A DNA stretch of 6,377 nucleotides from Natronomonas sp. (GCA_007135435.1 SLIW01000294.1:1-6377), one strand, 5' to 3'. Counted from the stretch's first letter, positions 1 through 5,046 are shown. The notes: generated by a model not told the origin, from the letters alone. Translations and numbers: made by a program.

Positions 1-9
1 CCACCAGGA

Positions 10-39
10 CACGGACCCTGCAGTAACGCAGGCTCCGTG
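10..39. repeat. Inverted repeat / stem-loop
   Basis: CACGGA at 10-15 pairs with TCCGTG at 34-39, and CCTGC at 17-21 pairs with GCAGG at 28-32. A single C-C mismatch (16/33) interrupts the stem and the loop is AGTAAC. This gives 11 paired bases. It could be an RNA hairpin at the 3' end of a gene to the left of the window, or a protein-binding dyad; the sequence does not decide between these. Confidence 0.6.
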
Positions 40-91
40 CTGCTGATCTACCGTGGCGGGAATCGCCGGGATCGCGCGGAGGGCAGCAGCT

Positions 92-229
92 TCACCCTCG
101 AGTCGGGGATGTACCTCCGGCGTCGATCACCCTCGAGTCGGGGATGTACCTCCGGCGTCGATCACCCTCAAATCGGGGATGTACCTCTGGCGTCGATCAC
201 CCTCGAGTCGGAGACGCACCTCCGGCGGC
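92..229. repeat. 35-bp tandem repeat, four copies
   Basis: Copies begin at 92, 127, 162 and 197. The first two are identical over the full unit. The third differs at about three positions (CTCAAATC for CTCGAGTC, CTCTGG for CTCCGG). The fourth diverges in its middle and end. Each unit contains a TCGAGTCGG-like core and a GATGTACCTC segment. A 35-bp period is not a multiple of three, so the array does not encode a repeated peptide in one frame. The copies are adjacent with no unique spacers, so it is not CRISPR. Confidence 0.93.
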
Positions 230-321
230 CCGTGGGTCAGCCGGGCATCTCCGCTATCCCGTAACGTGTTGCGACAGGCGTAGGCACCCGTCGCCATCCT
301 CCCCGTCGGCTCGACCGGCGA

Positions 322-1155
322 TCACTCGGAGGCGAGCTGCTGGAGGTCGGGGTGGTCCTCGACGGCCTCCGGGAGGACACCCGTCTCCTGGACGTGCTCC
401 GCGACGCGGTCGCGGAAGGCCACCCACTCGGCGTGTCGGCGCAGAATCATCACCGGCACCGCGTCGACGTCCAGGATCTTCGCGATGGAGAACCGGTTGC
501 GGCCGTCGACGAAGAGCAGTTCGCCGTCGCGACCGACGTCGACGGCGATCTCGTCGTTGAGCAACCGGCAGTACTTCGAGCGCCTCCTCGAGCCGATCGG
601 GTCCTCGACGTCGTCCTCGAGGAGCTCGCGCTGGGTCCGGAAGCCTGCCTCGGCGATGGTCTCGAAGAGCCGGTCGAGCCGCTCACAGCGCTCCTCGAGC
701 TCCTCGCGGGAGCTGCACCCCCAGGGGTCCCTCCCCTGTCGGACCTCCTGGAGGACCCGCTGGAAGAACGCGGTCTCCTCCCAGTCGCGACCGTCCTCGA
801 ACCGTCGCACGAAGCCCTCGTAGACGTCCATGTCGGTGAACCGCCGATCGTAGCGGTCCCAGTCGCCGTCCTGGACGGCCCCGGCCAGCCGGAAGCGGGG
901 CAGGCGAGCCGGCTCCGCGAGGTACTCCACGCGGTCCGGGTCCACCCACGCGATCCGGTAGGGGTCGATCGGGGCGGCGTGCCGGCGGTTGTGCCGCCAC
1001 TGGACGTACCGTACGTAGCCGTGGATGTACCAGCCACGACACGACGAGAGCGGTTCCTCGAGCCACGGCGCCACCTCGAGGACGCGCCGCCCGGCGGCCC
1101 GGACGTACGGATCCACCTTCGGGAAGACGTCACGGGAGCCCAGCCGCACGCTCAT
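322..1155 (-). CDS. ParB/Srx-fold-like protein, 277 aa
   Basis: Predicted soluble, charged protein with a ParB N-terminal-like core near its C-terminus. Residues about 200-240 read as a strand, then VDGRNRFSIAKIL (216-228), then VPVMILRRH. This matches the DGxxRxxxAK...VPV pattern of the ParB/sulfiredoxin-like fold, where the GxxR loop binds nucleotide in ParB proteins. The preceding part has GAVQDGDWD (92-100), VYEGF (111-115) and DWEET (124-128), a motif set I recall from haloarchaeal ParB-like proteins encoded near surface-glycan genes. There is no helix-turn-helix or C-terminal dimerisation region of a true ParB, and no parA is visible, so a role in DNA partition is not supported. The function is unknown. 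The ATG at 1155 is the first good start, but no clear Shine-Dalgarno or TATA box precedes it. The open frames antisense to it are Arg/Ser-rich shadows. Confidence 0.9.
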   Translation of the reverse strand: MSVRLGSRDVFPKVDPYVRAAGRRVLEVAPWLEEPLSSCRGWYIHGYVRYVQWRHNRRHAAPIDPYRIAWVDPDRVEYLAEPARLPRFRLAGAVQDGDWDRYDRRFTDMDVYEGFVRRFEDGRDWEETAFFQRVLQEVRQGRDPWGCSSREELEERCERLDRLFETIAEAGFRTQRELLEDDVEDPIGSRRRSKYCRLLNDEIAVDVGRDGELLFVDGRNRFSIAKILDVDAVPVMILRRHAEWVAFRDRVAEHVQETGVLPEAVEDHPDLQQLASE

Positions 1156-1448
1156 CGGGGGCTGCGTCCTGCCCGGATCGATGGCCGGTCGTCCCTGCGT
1201 CGTGTCCCGGCGGAATCGGTTCTTGGTTGCGTCCCTTCGGTTCTTGGTTGCGTCCCTTCGGTTCTTGGTTGCGTTCCGGTAGATCCGGCGTGGGCCCGTC
1301 CGCCGGAGACCGCGCCGGTGAGATGCACCCCCGAAGACTCGAAGGACACAGCTCTCAGCGAGGTCGCTCGTCCCCGTTCGCCACGACCGACGTCCCGATG
1401 GAGTTCACCATCCGGGAGTGACGATGGCATTCGTACGGATTGACCCAC
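1156..1448. other. Intergenic region upstream of the ParB-like gene
   Basis: Holds the 21-bp tandem array at 1217-1275 and a small dyad, GATGG/CCATC, at 1397-1412. The frames crossing it on either strand gain their length from the in-frame 21-bp repeat and look non-coding. A 32-codon frame at 1322-1420 (ATG to TGA) ends in a plausible-looking peptide, TTDVPMEFTIRE, but has no ribosome-binding site or promoter I can defend. No clear TATA box for the minus-strand gene is visible. Confidence 0.6.
1217..1275. repeat. 21-bp tandem repeat, about 2.7 copies
   Basis: Copies start at 1217, 1238 and 1259. The unit is CGGTTCTTGGTTGCGTCCCT plus a T. The first two copies are identical; the third matches for 15 bp and then degenerates. 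The array lies 62 bp upstream of the ParB-like start codon, in the region where its promoter should be. On the minus strand each unit contains an ACCGAAGG-type sequence, but no TATA-like element. The 21-bp period makes neighbouring frames show a 7-residue peptide repeat, which I regard as incidental. Confidence 0.92.
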
Positions 1449-1457
1449 CGTGCTTGC

Positions 1458-1466
1458 TTTGTTATA
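1458..1466 (+). promoter_or_regulatory. Putative TATA box for the structured RNA candidate
   Basis: TTTGTTATA is the most AT-rich patch in this otherwise GC-rich stretch. It is centred about 25 bp before 1487, where the self-complementary segment begins, which is the spacing expected for archaeal TBP/TFB transcription starts. No open reading frame begins at a matching distance, so the promoter, if real, would serve a non-coding transcript. Confidence 0.45.
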
Positions 1467-1483
1467 GTACAGCTAGCCAGTGG

Positions 1484-1600
1484 ACGACGGGGCCACGACC
1501 ACGGTACGTGACAGGTACCGCGCCAGTCGTGTCAGCGGGTTCCCTTCGGGTGTCCCGGCCCCGGCTGGCGCGGTCCACGGTCGTGGCGCTCGACCCCCGG
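1484..1600 (+). ncRNA. Candidate structured RNA, three-way-junction fold
   Basis: The segment folds on itself by simple base pairing. P1: GCCACGACC 1492-1500 with GGTCGTGGC 1579-1587 (9 bp), possibly extended by GGGG/CCCC across an internal loop. P2: CGGTAC 1502-1507 with GTACCG 1515-1520 and a 7-nt loop. P3: CGCCAG 1521-1526 with CTGGCG 1565-1570. Inside P3, CGGG 1536-1539 pairs with CCCG 1554-1557, capped by a C(UUCG)G tetraloop at 1544-1549. P3 can extend to 9 bp (1518-1526 with 1565-1573) only by breaking three pairs of P2, so two alternative folds compete. A TATA-like box lies at the right distance upstream and no credible ORF crosses it. I do not recognise it as SRP RNA, RNase P RNA, 5S rRNA, a tRNA or a typical H/ACA guide, having looked for their hallmark motifs by eye. 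A large DNA palindrome without transcription is the alternative. Strand is inferred from the promoter only. Confidence 0.45.
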
Positions 1601-1602
1601 AC

Positions 1603-1615
1603 CCAAATCATTTGG
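1603..1615. promoter_or_regulatory. 13-bp palindrome, operator-like
   Basis: CCAAATCATTTGG is a perfect dyad (six base pairs around a central C). It lies just after the structured segment and just before an AT-rich stretch (GTTTACTTTACC) that leads toward the promoter at 1687. Dyads of this size near promoters are typical binding sites for dimeric winged-helix regulators. Here the bound factor is unknown. Confidence 0.4.
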
Positions 1616-1891
1616 CCATAAGTTTACTTTACCGTCCCCCGTTAGGATACCTATACGAACCGACGAACGAGTTGGACAGACACGTGATTATATATATTCG
1701 ATGGAGCAACTTGTGCTACCTCGAAACATTATGGAAACATCGGCTCGAACACTGGCGAAACGTCGACGATCACTGACGAGAGGGGCCGAGGCCGACGATC
1801 TCGGCGAGACAGGGTTCGAACCATCCCGAGCGCACACGGGCCCTACCGCGGGGGATCGGTGTGTGGCCGGCGGTCGTGCGGGTACGCAACC
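1616..1891. other. AT-richer promoter region before the DUF7344 gene
   Basis: This spacer has several AT-rich patches (AGTTTACTTT near 1621, CCTATACG near 1650 and the strong box at 1687-1698), unlike the rest of the window. Beyond 1731 the sequence returns to high GC and contains a candidate small ORF. A 10-bp palindrome, GGTTCGAACC (1813-1822), resembles a tRNA T-loop, but no cloverleaf can be built around it on either strand. Confidence 0.55.
1687..1698 (+). promoter_or_regulatory. Strong TATA box
   Basis: ATTATATATATT is directly preceded by the palindrome CACGTG (1681-1686). The expected transcription start is about 1714-1720. It is the best TATA element upstream of the DUF7344 gene, whose start codon is about 175 nt further on. 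If it drives that gene, the mRNA has an unusually long leader for a haloarchaeon, with a candidate small ORF inside it. Confidence 0.6.
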
Positions 1892-1895
1892 ATGA
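1731..1895 (+). CDS. Candidate small upstream ORF, 54 aa, overlapping the DUF7344 start
   Basis: An ATG at 1731 follows the expected start site of the 1687 promoter by about 10-15 nt. The frame stays open to a TGA at 1893-1895. The DUF7344 gene starts with ATG at 1892, so stop and start share ATGA, the classic arrangement for translational coupling. The frame also extends upstream to an ATG at 1701, but that lies before the predicted transcription start. The encoded peptide is basic and Gly/Arg/Thr-rich, not acidic like real haloarchaeal proteins, matches no family I know, and has no Shine-Dalgarno. It may be only an open frame, or a leader peptide whose translation delivers ribosomes to the next gene. 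Confidence 0.25.
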   Translation: METSARTLAKRRRSLTRGAEADDLGETGFEPSRAHTGPTAGDRCVAGGRAGTQP

Positions 1896-2479
1896 GTTCA
1901 CTACAGCAACAGGACGCCACTGACATCGAGACGGACGACCCGGAGACGACAGACGTCGCCGAAGAGCAAGCGGAGCAGATCGAGGAGGCGGAGACCCCCG
2001 ATCGGGTGCCACTGGACGTGGTCTTCGGCATCCTGAAGAACGAGCGCCGCCGTCTCGTCCTCGAGTACCTCGCGGACCACGAGTCCCAGACCTCCCTGAG
2101 CGACCTCGCCGAGCACATCGCCTCCATCGAGAACGACAAGCCCGCCGCCGAGCTGGGCTCCCAGGAGCGAAAGCGCGTGTACGTGGGGCTCTACCAGTGT
2201 CACCTCCCACGGATGCACGACAGCGGGGCGATCGACTTCGACAAGAACCGCGGGACGGTCGCCTCCGGCGCCAACATCGACCAGTTCTACGAGTACCTGG
2301 CGCGCGCGGAGCCCGACCCGACCCCGTGGAGCCGGTACTACCTCGGCCACGCCGGCGTCAGCGTCGCGCTGGTGGGCGGCGCGATGCTCCTCGGGACGCT
2401 CGTGAACGTGGCGTTCGCCATCTCGATCGCCGGCTTCGTCGCCCTCGCGCTCGTCCAGGCGGCCCGCAGCGAGAACTGA
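1892..2479 (+). CDS. DUF7344-type winged-helix protein with C-terminal membrane hairpin
   Basis: A 195-aa protein of the haloarchaeal DUF7344 type. Residues 1-37 are an acidic, Gln/Glu/Asp-rich and probably disordered tail. Residues about 40-125 form the winged helix: DVVFGILKNERRRLVLEYL (first helices), SLSDLAEHI (second), then ERKRVYVGLYQCHLPRMHDSGAIDFD (recognition region and wing), close to the family's LhHxHLPkL..aGlvdyD signature. Residues 130-150 are a linker. Residues about 152-191 hold two hydrophobic stretches (HAGVSVALVGGAMLLG and VNVAFAISIAGFVALALVQ), a probable membrane hairpin that would tether the domain. The role is presumably transcription regulation or signalling at the membrane, but no target is known. 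I chose ATG 1892 because an in-frame GTG at 1859 would add a Cys/Arg-rich stretch unlike the family. No Shine-Dalgarno is visible. No partner gene lies directly downstream. Confidence 0.93.
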   Translation: MSSLQQQDATDIETDDPETTDVAEEQAEQIEEAETPDRVPLDVVFGILKNERRRLVLEYLADHESQTSLSDLAEHIASIENDKPAAELGSQERKRVYVGLYQCHLPRMHDSGAIDFDKNRGTVASGANIDQFYEYLARAEPDPTPWSRYYLGHAGVSVALVGGAMLLGTLVNVAFAISIAGFVALALVQAARSEN

Positions 2480-2684
2480 CAGTCGATCGGACGCCCTCCG
2501 TCGAACGTCGTCCTGTCTACCGCGGCCCCGTCCAACGCTATCCCCTGTTCGTTTCCCACCGTCACACCGATGAGCCTCGGCACCCCGCCGCTCTCGAGGC
2601 CGAAAACCACCACCCTGGCGTCTTCCCGTTCGTGCCCGGGGAACAGCCGTTCCGTCAGATCCCGGTTGCCGCGTCGGGTTGAGC

Positions 2685-2775
2685 CGGTGGACTCTCTGAG
2701 GCGAGTCGGTGGACTCTCTGAGGCGAGTCGGTGGACTCTCTGAGGCGAGTCGGTGGGCTTCTTCTCGAGGCGAGT
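2685..2775. repeat. 22-bp tandem repeat, three exact copies plus a variant
   Basis: Three identical 22-bp copies start at 2685, 2707 and 2729. The fourth (2751-2775) is 25 bp, with its middle replaced by GGCTTCTTCTCG, but it keeps both ends. Each unit contains GACTC and GAGTC eight bases apart, so each copy can form a small hairpin. The period is not a multiple of three. Exact identity suggests recent slippage or maintained sequence. Confidence 0.94.
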
Positions 2776-2788
2776 CGGTTGTCACTCC

Positions 2789-2894
2789 GGTACGAGCGGG
2801 TGGACCGAACAGTTCGATCCAGTGGAGTACTCGACGCGAACCGGATTCGTCCTCGATAGATTTCGAGCGCTTCGCCGGAGGTTCCGCTCGTACC
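2789..2894. repeat. 11-bp inverted repeat bounding a 106-bp segment
   Basis: GGTACGAGCGG at 2789-2799 is perfectly complementary to CCGCTCGTACC at 2884-2894. The enclosed 84 bp contain a further perfect dyad, CGAACAGTTCG (2806-2816), and a weaker one, CGAACCGGATTCG. This could be a folded RNA, a bidirectional terminator or a small mobile-element remnant. No target-site duplication is evident, so the last reading is weak. Confidence 0.45.
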
Positions 2895-3044
2895 TTCGAT
2901 TGCAGACGGTAGCGAACTCCGAACCGATCGACCGGCTCGAGCGGCACTCTCGCTGGGCGTACGGTCCGACAATCGCACGGGAGCGAGCGGTCCGGTAGTT
3001 GGGGGTTACTCGCTGTCGCGACCGCGAAGTTACCACTTAGCGGA

Positions 3045-3054
3045 GTATAACAAA
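3045..3054 (+). promoter_or_regulatory. glmS promoter TATA box
   Basis: GTATAACAAA is the only TATA-like element close to glmS. It predicts transcription starting near 3073-3077 and therefore a leader of about 115 nt. That is long for haloarchaea, where many mRNAs are leaderless, and agrees with the presence of a Shine-Dalgarno sequence before the gene. Confidence 0.6.
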
Positions 3055-3084
3055 GCCCCTCCCAGGAGCGTCACCATCCAACGA

Positions 3085-3101
3085 CCGCCGGCGACCGGCG
3101 G
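3085..3101 (+). promoter_or_regulatory. Hairpin in the glmS leader
   Basis: CCGCCGG and CCGGCGG form a perfect 7-bp GC-only stem with a CGA loop. It lies about 10 nt after the predicted transcription start and 12 nt before the upstream ORF. A stem this stable at the 5' end could control ribosome loading or mRNA stability. As DNA it is also a dyad a repressor could bind just downstream of the start site. Confidence 0.5.
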
Positions 3102-3113
3102 CCAGGATACACC

Positions 3114-3185
3114 ATGCGACGCCCCCCAACCAGCTCGACCCGAGCACGCACGCCAGCAACCGACGACCACCGGGAGGTGCCCTGA
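3114..3185 (+). CDS. Candidate 23-codon upstream ORF in the glmS leader
   Basis: It starts with ATG at 3114, six bases after a weak Shine-Dalgarno (AGGA at 3104-3107), and ends with TGA at 3183-3185, three bases before the glmS GTG. The peptide begins MRRPPTSS and ends DDHREVP. It is basic and Pro/Thr/Arg-rich with no recognisable motif. The glmS Shine-Dalgarno lies inside its last codons, so ribosomes reading this ORF would cover that site and then stop next to the glmS start. That geometry fits a leader peptide or translational coupling. A chance frame of 23 codons is also quite possible in such GC-rich sequence. Confidence 0.3.
   Translation: MRRPPTSSTRARTPATDDHREVP
3172..3179 (+). promoter_or_regulatory. 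Shine-Dalgarno sequence deciding the glmS GTG start
   Basis: GGGAGGTG matches the 3' end of archaeal 16S rRNA (anti-SD CACCUCC) over seven contiguous bases. It leaves nine bases before GTG 3189, which is good spacing. This supports the GTG start that catalysis by GlmS also demands. Confidence 0.75.
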
Positions 3186-3188
3186 CCC

Positions 3189-5000
3189 GTGTGCGGCATC
3201 ACCGCCCGCGTCGGCGACGACGAGGCGCTCGACGAGCTGCTCACGAGCCTCACGAACCTGGAGTACCGCGGCTACGACTCCGCCGGGGTGGCCCTCCTCG
3301 ACGAGGACCTGGAGGTCTGCAAGCGCGAGGGGGAGACCGACGCCCTGAAGCGGGCCGTCGCCGAGGAGGAGCCCTCCGGTTCGATCGGCATCGGTCACAC
3401 CCGCTGGAGCACCCACGGCCCGCCGTCCGACGCGAACGCTCACCCGCACACCGGCTGTGAGGGCCGGGTCGCGGTCGTCCACAACGGCATCATCGAGAAC
3501 TACGAGTCGCTGCGGACCGAGCTCCGGTCCCGCGGCCACGAGTTCACGAGCGAGACCGACACCGAGGTCGTCCCGCACCTCGTCGAGGAGCGCCTGACGG
3601 CCGGCCACGACCCGGAGGTCGCCTTCCGGGAGGCCGTCGCCTGCCTCGAGGGGAGCTTCGCGATCGCCCTCGTCGTCGAGGGCGACGAGACCGTCTACGC
3701 GACGCGGAAGGGTTCGCCGCTCGTCGTCGGTCTCGGCGACGACGCCAACTACCTCGCCAGCGACATCCCCGCGTTCCTCGAGTTCACCGACCGGGTGGTC
3801 TACCTCGAGGACGACGACGTCGCCGTCGTCCGGCCTGACGGCGTCGACATCACCGGCCTGGACGGGGCGCCGCTCCGCCGGGAGTCCCACACCGTCGACT
3901 GGGCACCCGGCGACGCGGAGAAGAGCGGCTACAACCACTACATGCTCAAGGAGATCAACGAGCAGCCGTTCGCCCTCCGCCAGGCGATCGAGGGCCGTAC
4001 CGACCCCGCGGCGGGCGAGGTCGTCCTCGGGGACCTCCCGGCGGGGACCTTCGAGGAGATCGACCGCGTGCAGTTCGTCGCCTGCGGGACCTCCTACCAC
4101 GCGTCGCTGTACGGGGTGGCCCTCCTGCAGCGCCGTGGCGTCCCGGCGGCCGCCGCGCTGGCCAGCGAGTTCGCGGCGGATCCGACGCCTGTCGACGGGT
4201 CGACACTCGTCGTGGCCGTCACCCAGAGCGGCGAGACGGCGGACACCCTCGCGGCGATCCGGGAGATCGAGGACACCGACGCCCGCACGCTCGCGGTGAC
4301 GAACGTCGTTGGGTCGACGGCGGCGCGGGAGGTGGACGACGCCGTGTTCATCCGCGCCGGCCCCGAGATCGGCGTGGCGGCGACCAAGACGTTCTCCTCG
4401 CAGGTCGCGACCCTCGGGCTCCTCGCCGAGCGGCTCCACGTGGAGGCGGGCGACGGCGAGTCGTTCGACGCCGCGTTCCTCGAGGGGCTCGAGCGGATCC
4501 CCGAGGCCGTCGACCAGATCCTCGATCGTCGCCGGGCCGAGCAGGTCGCGGAGGCGTACGCGGGTATGGACTCGTACTTCTTCATCGGCCGGGGCATCGG
4601 CTACCCAGTCGCGCTCGAGGGCGCGCTGAAGTTCAAGGAGATCACCTACGAGCACGCCGAGGGCTTCGCCGCCGGGGAGCTGAAGCACGGCCCCCTGGCG
4701 CTCGTCACCGGCACCTCGGTCGTCTTCGCGATCTTCACCGGGGAGAACGACGAGAAGACGCTCCACAACGTCCAGGAGGTCAAGAGCCGCGGTGCGCCGG
4801 TGATCGCCGTCGCCCCCGAGTCGACGACGGGCATACACACCGTGGCTGACGACGTCATCGAGGTGCCCGACGGCCCACCGGAGCTGTCCGGGATGCTCTC
4901 GAACGTCGTCCTGCAGCTGCTCTCGTACCACGCGGCGGAGCTCAGAGGGCGGCCCATCGACAAGCCCCGGAACCTGGCGAAGAGCGTCACCGTCGAGTGA
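3189..5000 (+). CDS. glmS: Glutamine--fructose-6-phosphate aminotransferase (isomerizing)
   Basis: Converts fructose 6-phosphate and glutamine to glucosamine 6-phosphate and glutamate, the first committed step toward UDP-GlcNAc and surface glycans; cytosolic. It has 603 aa against about 609 in E. coli and appears complete. The N-terminal Ntn-type glutaminase domain (about 1-220) starts MCGI, so Cys2 becomes the nucleophile after Met removal, which fixes GTG 3189 as the start. HTRWSTHG (70-77), HNGIIENY (98-105) and Asp124 in ETDTE complete that site. SIS domain 1 (about 285-420) has CGTSYHA (299-305), TQSGETADT (345-353) and SSQ (403-405). SIS domain 2 (about 455-590) has Lys481, Glu484 and His500 (in ELKHGP), equivalent to E. 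coli Lys485, Glu488 and His504. The C-terminal tail PRNLAKSVTVE carries the catalytic Lys598. No glmM or glmU neighbour is visible, and the gene appears monocistronic. Confidence 0.99.
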   Translation: MCGITARVGDDEALDELLTSLTNLEYRGYDSAGVALLDEDLEVCKREGETDALKRAVAEEEPSGSIGIGHTRWSTHGPPSDANAHPHTGCEGRVAVVHNGIIENYESLRTELRSRGHEFTSETDTEVVPHLVEERLTAGHDPEVAFREAVACLEGSFAIALVVEGDETVYATRKGSPLVVGLGDDANYLASDIPAFLEFTDRVVYLEDDDVAVVRPDGVDITGLDGAPLRRESHTVDWAPGDAEKSGYNHYMLKEINEQPFALRQAIEGRTDPAAGEVVLGDLPAGTFEEIDRVQFVACGTSYHASLYGVALLQRRGVPAAAALASEFAADPTPVDGSTLVVAVTQSGETADTLAAIREIEDTDARTLAVTNVVGSTAAREVDDAVFIRAGPEIGVAATKTFSSQVATLGLLAERLHVEAGDGESFDAAFLEGLERIPEAVDQILDRRRAEQVAEAYAGMDSYFFIGRGIGYPVALEGALKFKEITYEHAEGFAAGELKHGPLALVTGTSVVFAIFTGENDEKTLHNVQEVKSRGAPVIAVAPESTTGIHTVADDVIEVPDGPPELSGMLSNVVLQLLSYHAAELRGRPIDKPRNLAKSVTVE

Positions 5001-5046
5001 CGGACCGGGACGGCCGGGACGGCCGGGACGGCCGGCCGTCGGTCCG
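5001..5046 (+). terminator. GC-rich dyad and 9-bp tandem repeat after glmS
   Basis: Directly after the stop codon, CGGACC (5001-5006) pairs with GGTCCG (5041-5046). Between them lie three exact 9-bp copies of GGGACGGCC (5007-5033), the last of which forms the perfect palindrome GACGGCCGGCCGTC (5027-5040). This could end or protect the 3' end of the glmS mRNA, but no U-tract follows closely, and haloarchaeal termination usually relies on U-rich sequence. The tandem copies may simply be slippage expansion. Confidence 0.45.

Larger units (their letters stand above)
1..321. other. Intergenic region with stem-loop and 35-bp repeat array
   Basis: No convincing gene lies here. Reading frames through it are Arg/Ser/Pro-rich, repeat the same peptide wherever the 35-bp repeat falls in frame, and resemble chance frames in GC-rich DNA. 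The contents are a 12-bp interrupted stem-loop at 10-39, the tandem array at 92-229, and about 90 bp of plain spacer before the stop codon of the minus-strand ParB-like gene at 322. No T-rich stretch that would act as a terminator for that gene is evident. Confidence 0.7.
2480..3044. other. 565-bp intergenic region between the DUF7344 gene and the glmS promoter
   Basis: No supportable gene is present; frames on both strands are short or Arg/Ser-rich. Contents in order: about 200 bp of featureless GC-rich DNA, the 22-bp tandem array (2685-2775), a 106-bp segment bounded by an 11-bp inverted repeat (2789-2894), about 110 bp of plain sequence, then the 8-bp palindrome GTCGCGAC (3014-3021) about 24 bp before the glmS TATA box. 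That last site is well placed for a regulator of glmS, though the palindrome is too short to be convincing alone. Confidence 0.6.

Noticed and set aside
92..229. CRISPR-like repeats
   Set aside because: Copies are directly adjacent with no unique spacers, and no cas genes are present. It is a minisatellite.
1322..1420. 32-codon ORF ending TTDVPMEFTIRE
   Set aside because: The C-terminal residues look protein-like, but there is no start signal, no homology I recognise and no partner. It is not distinguishable from chance.
352..1443. Long plus-strand frame antisense to the ParB-like gene
   Set aside because: It lies opposite a gene with a recognisable domain, shows no family motif, and runs on through the 21-bp repeats as a repeated VLGCVPS peptide. 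It is a shadow frame common in GC-rich DNA.
1152..1448. 98-residue minus-strand frame with a GTQPRTE heptapeptide repeat
   Set aside because: The repeat only reflects the 21-bp DNA period. The rest is Arg/Ser/Gly-rich without a promoter or ribosome-binding site, and it runs into the true ParB-like start.
1805..1830. tRNA-like T-loop (GGTTCGAACC)
   Set aside because: On neither strand can a 5-bp T-stem, acceptor stem or anticodon arm be built around it. It is only a 10-bp palindrome.
1901..2947. 348-residue minus-strand frame spanning the DUF7344 gene and the 22-bp array
   Set aside because: It is antisense to a recognised protein, and part of its length comes from reading through tandem repeats. 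There is no motif or credible start.
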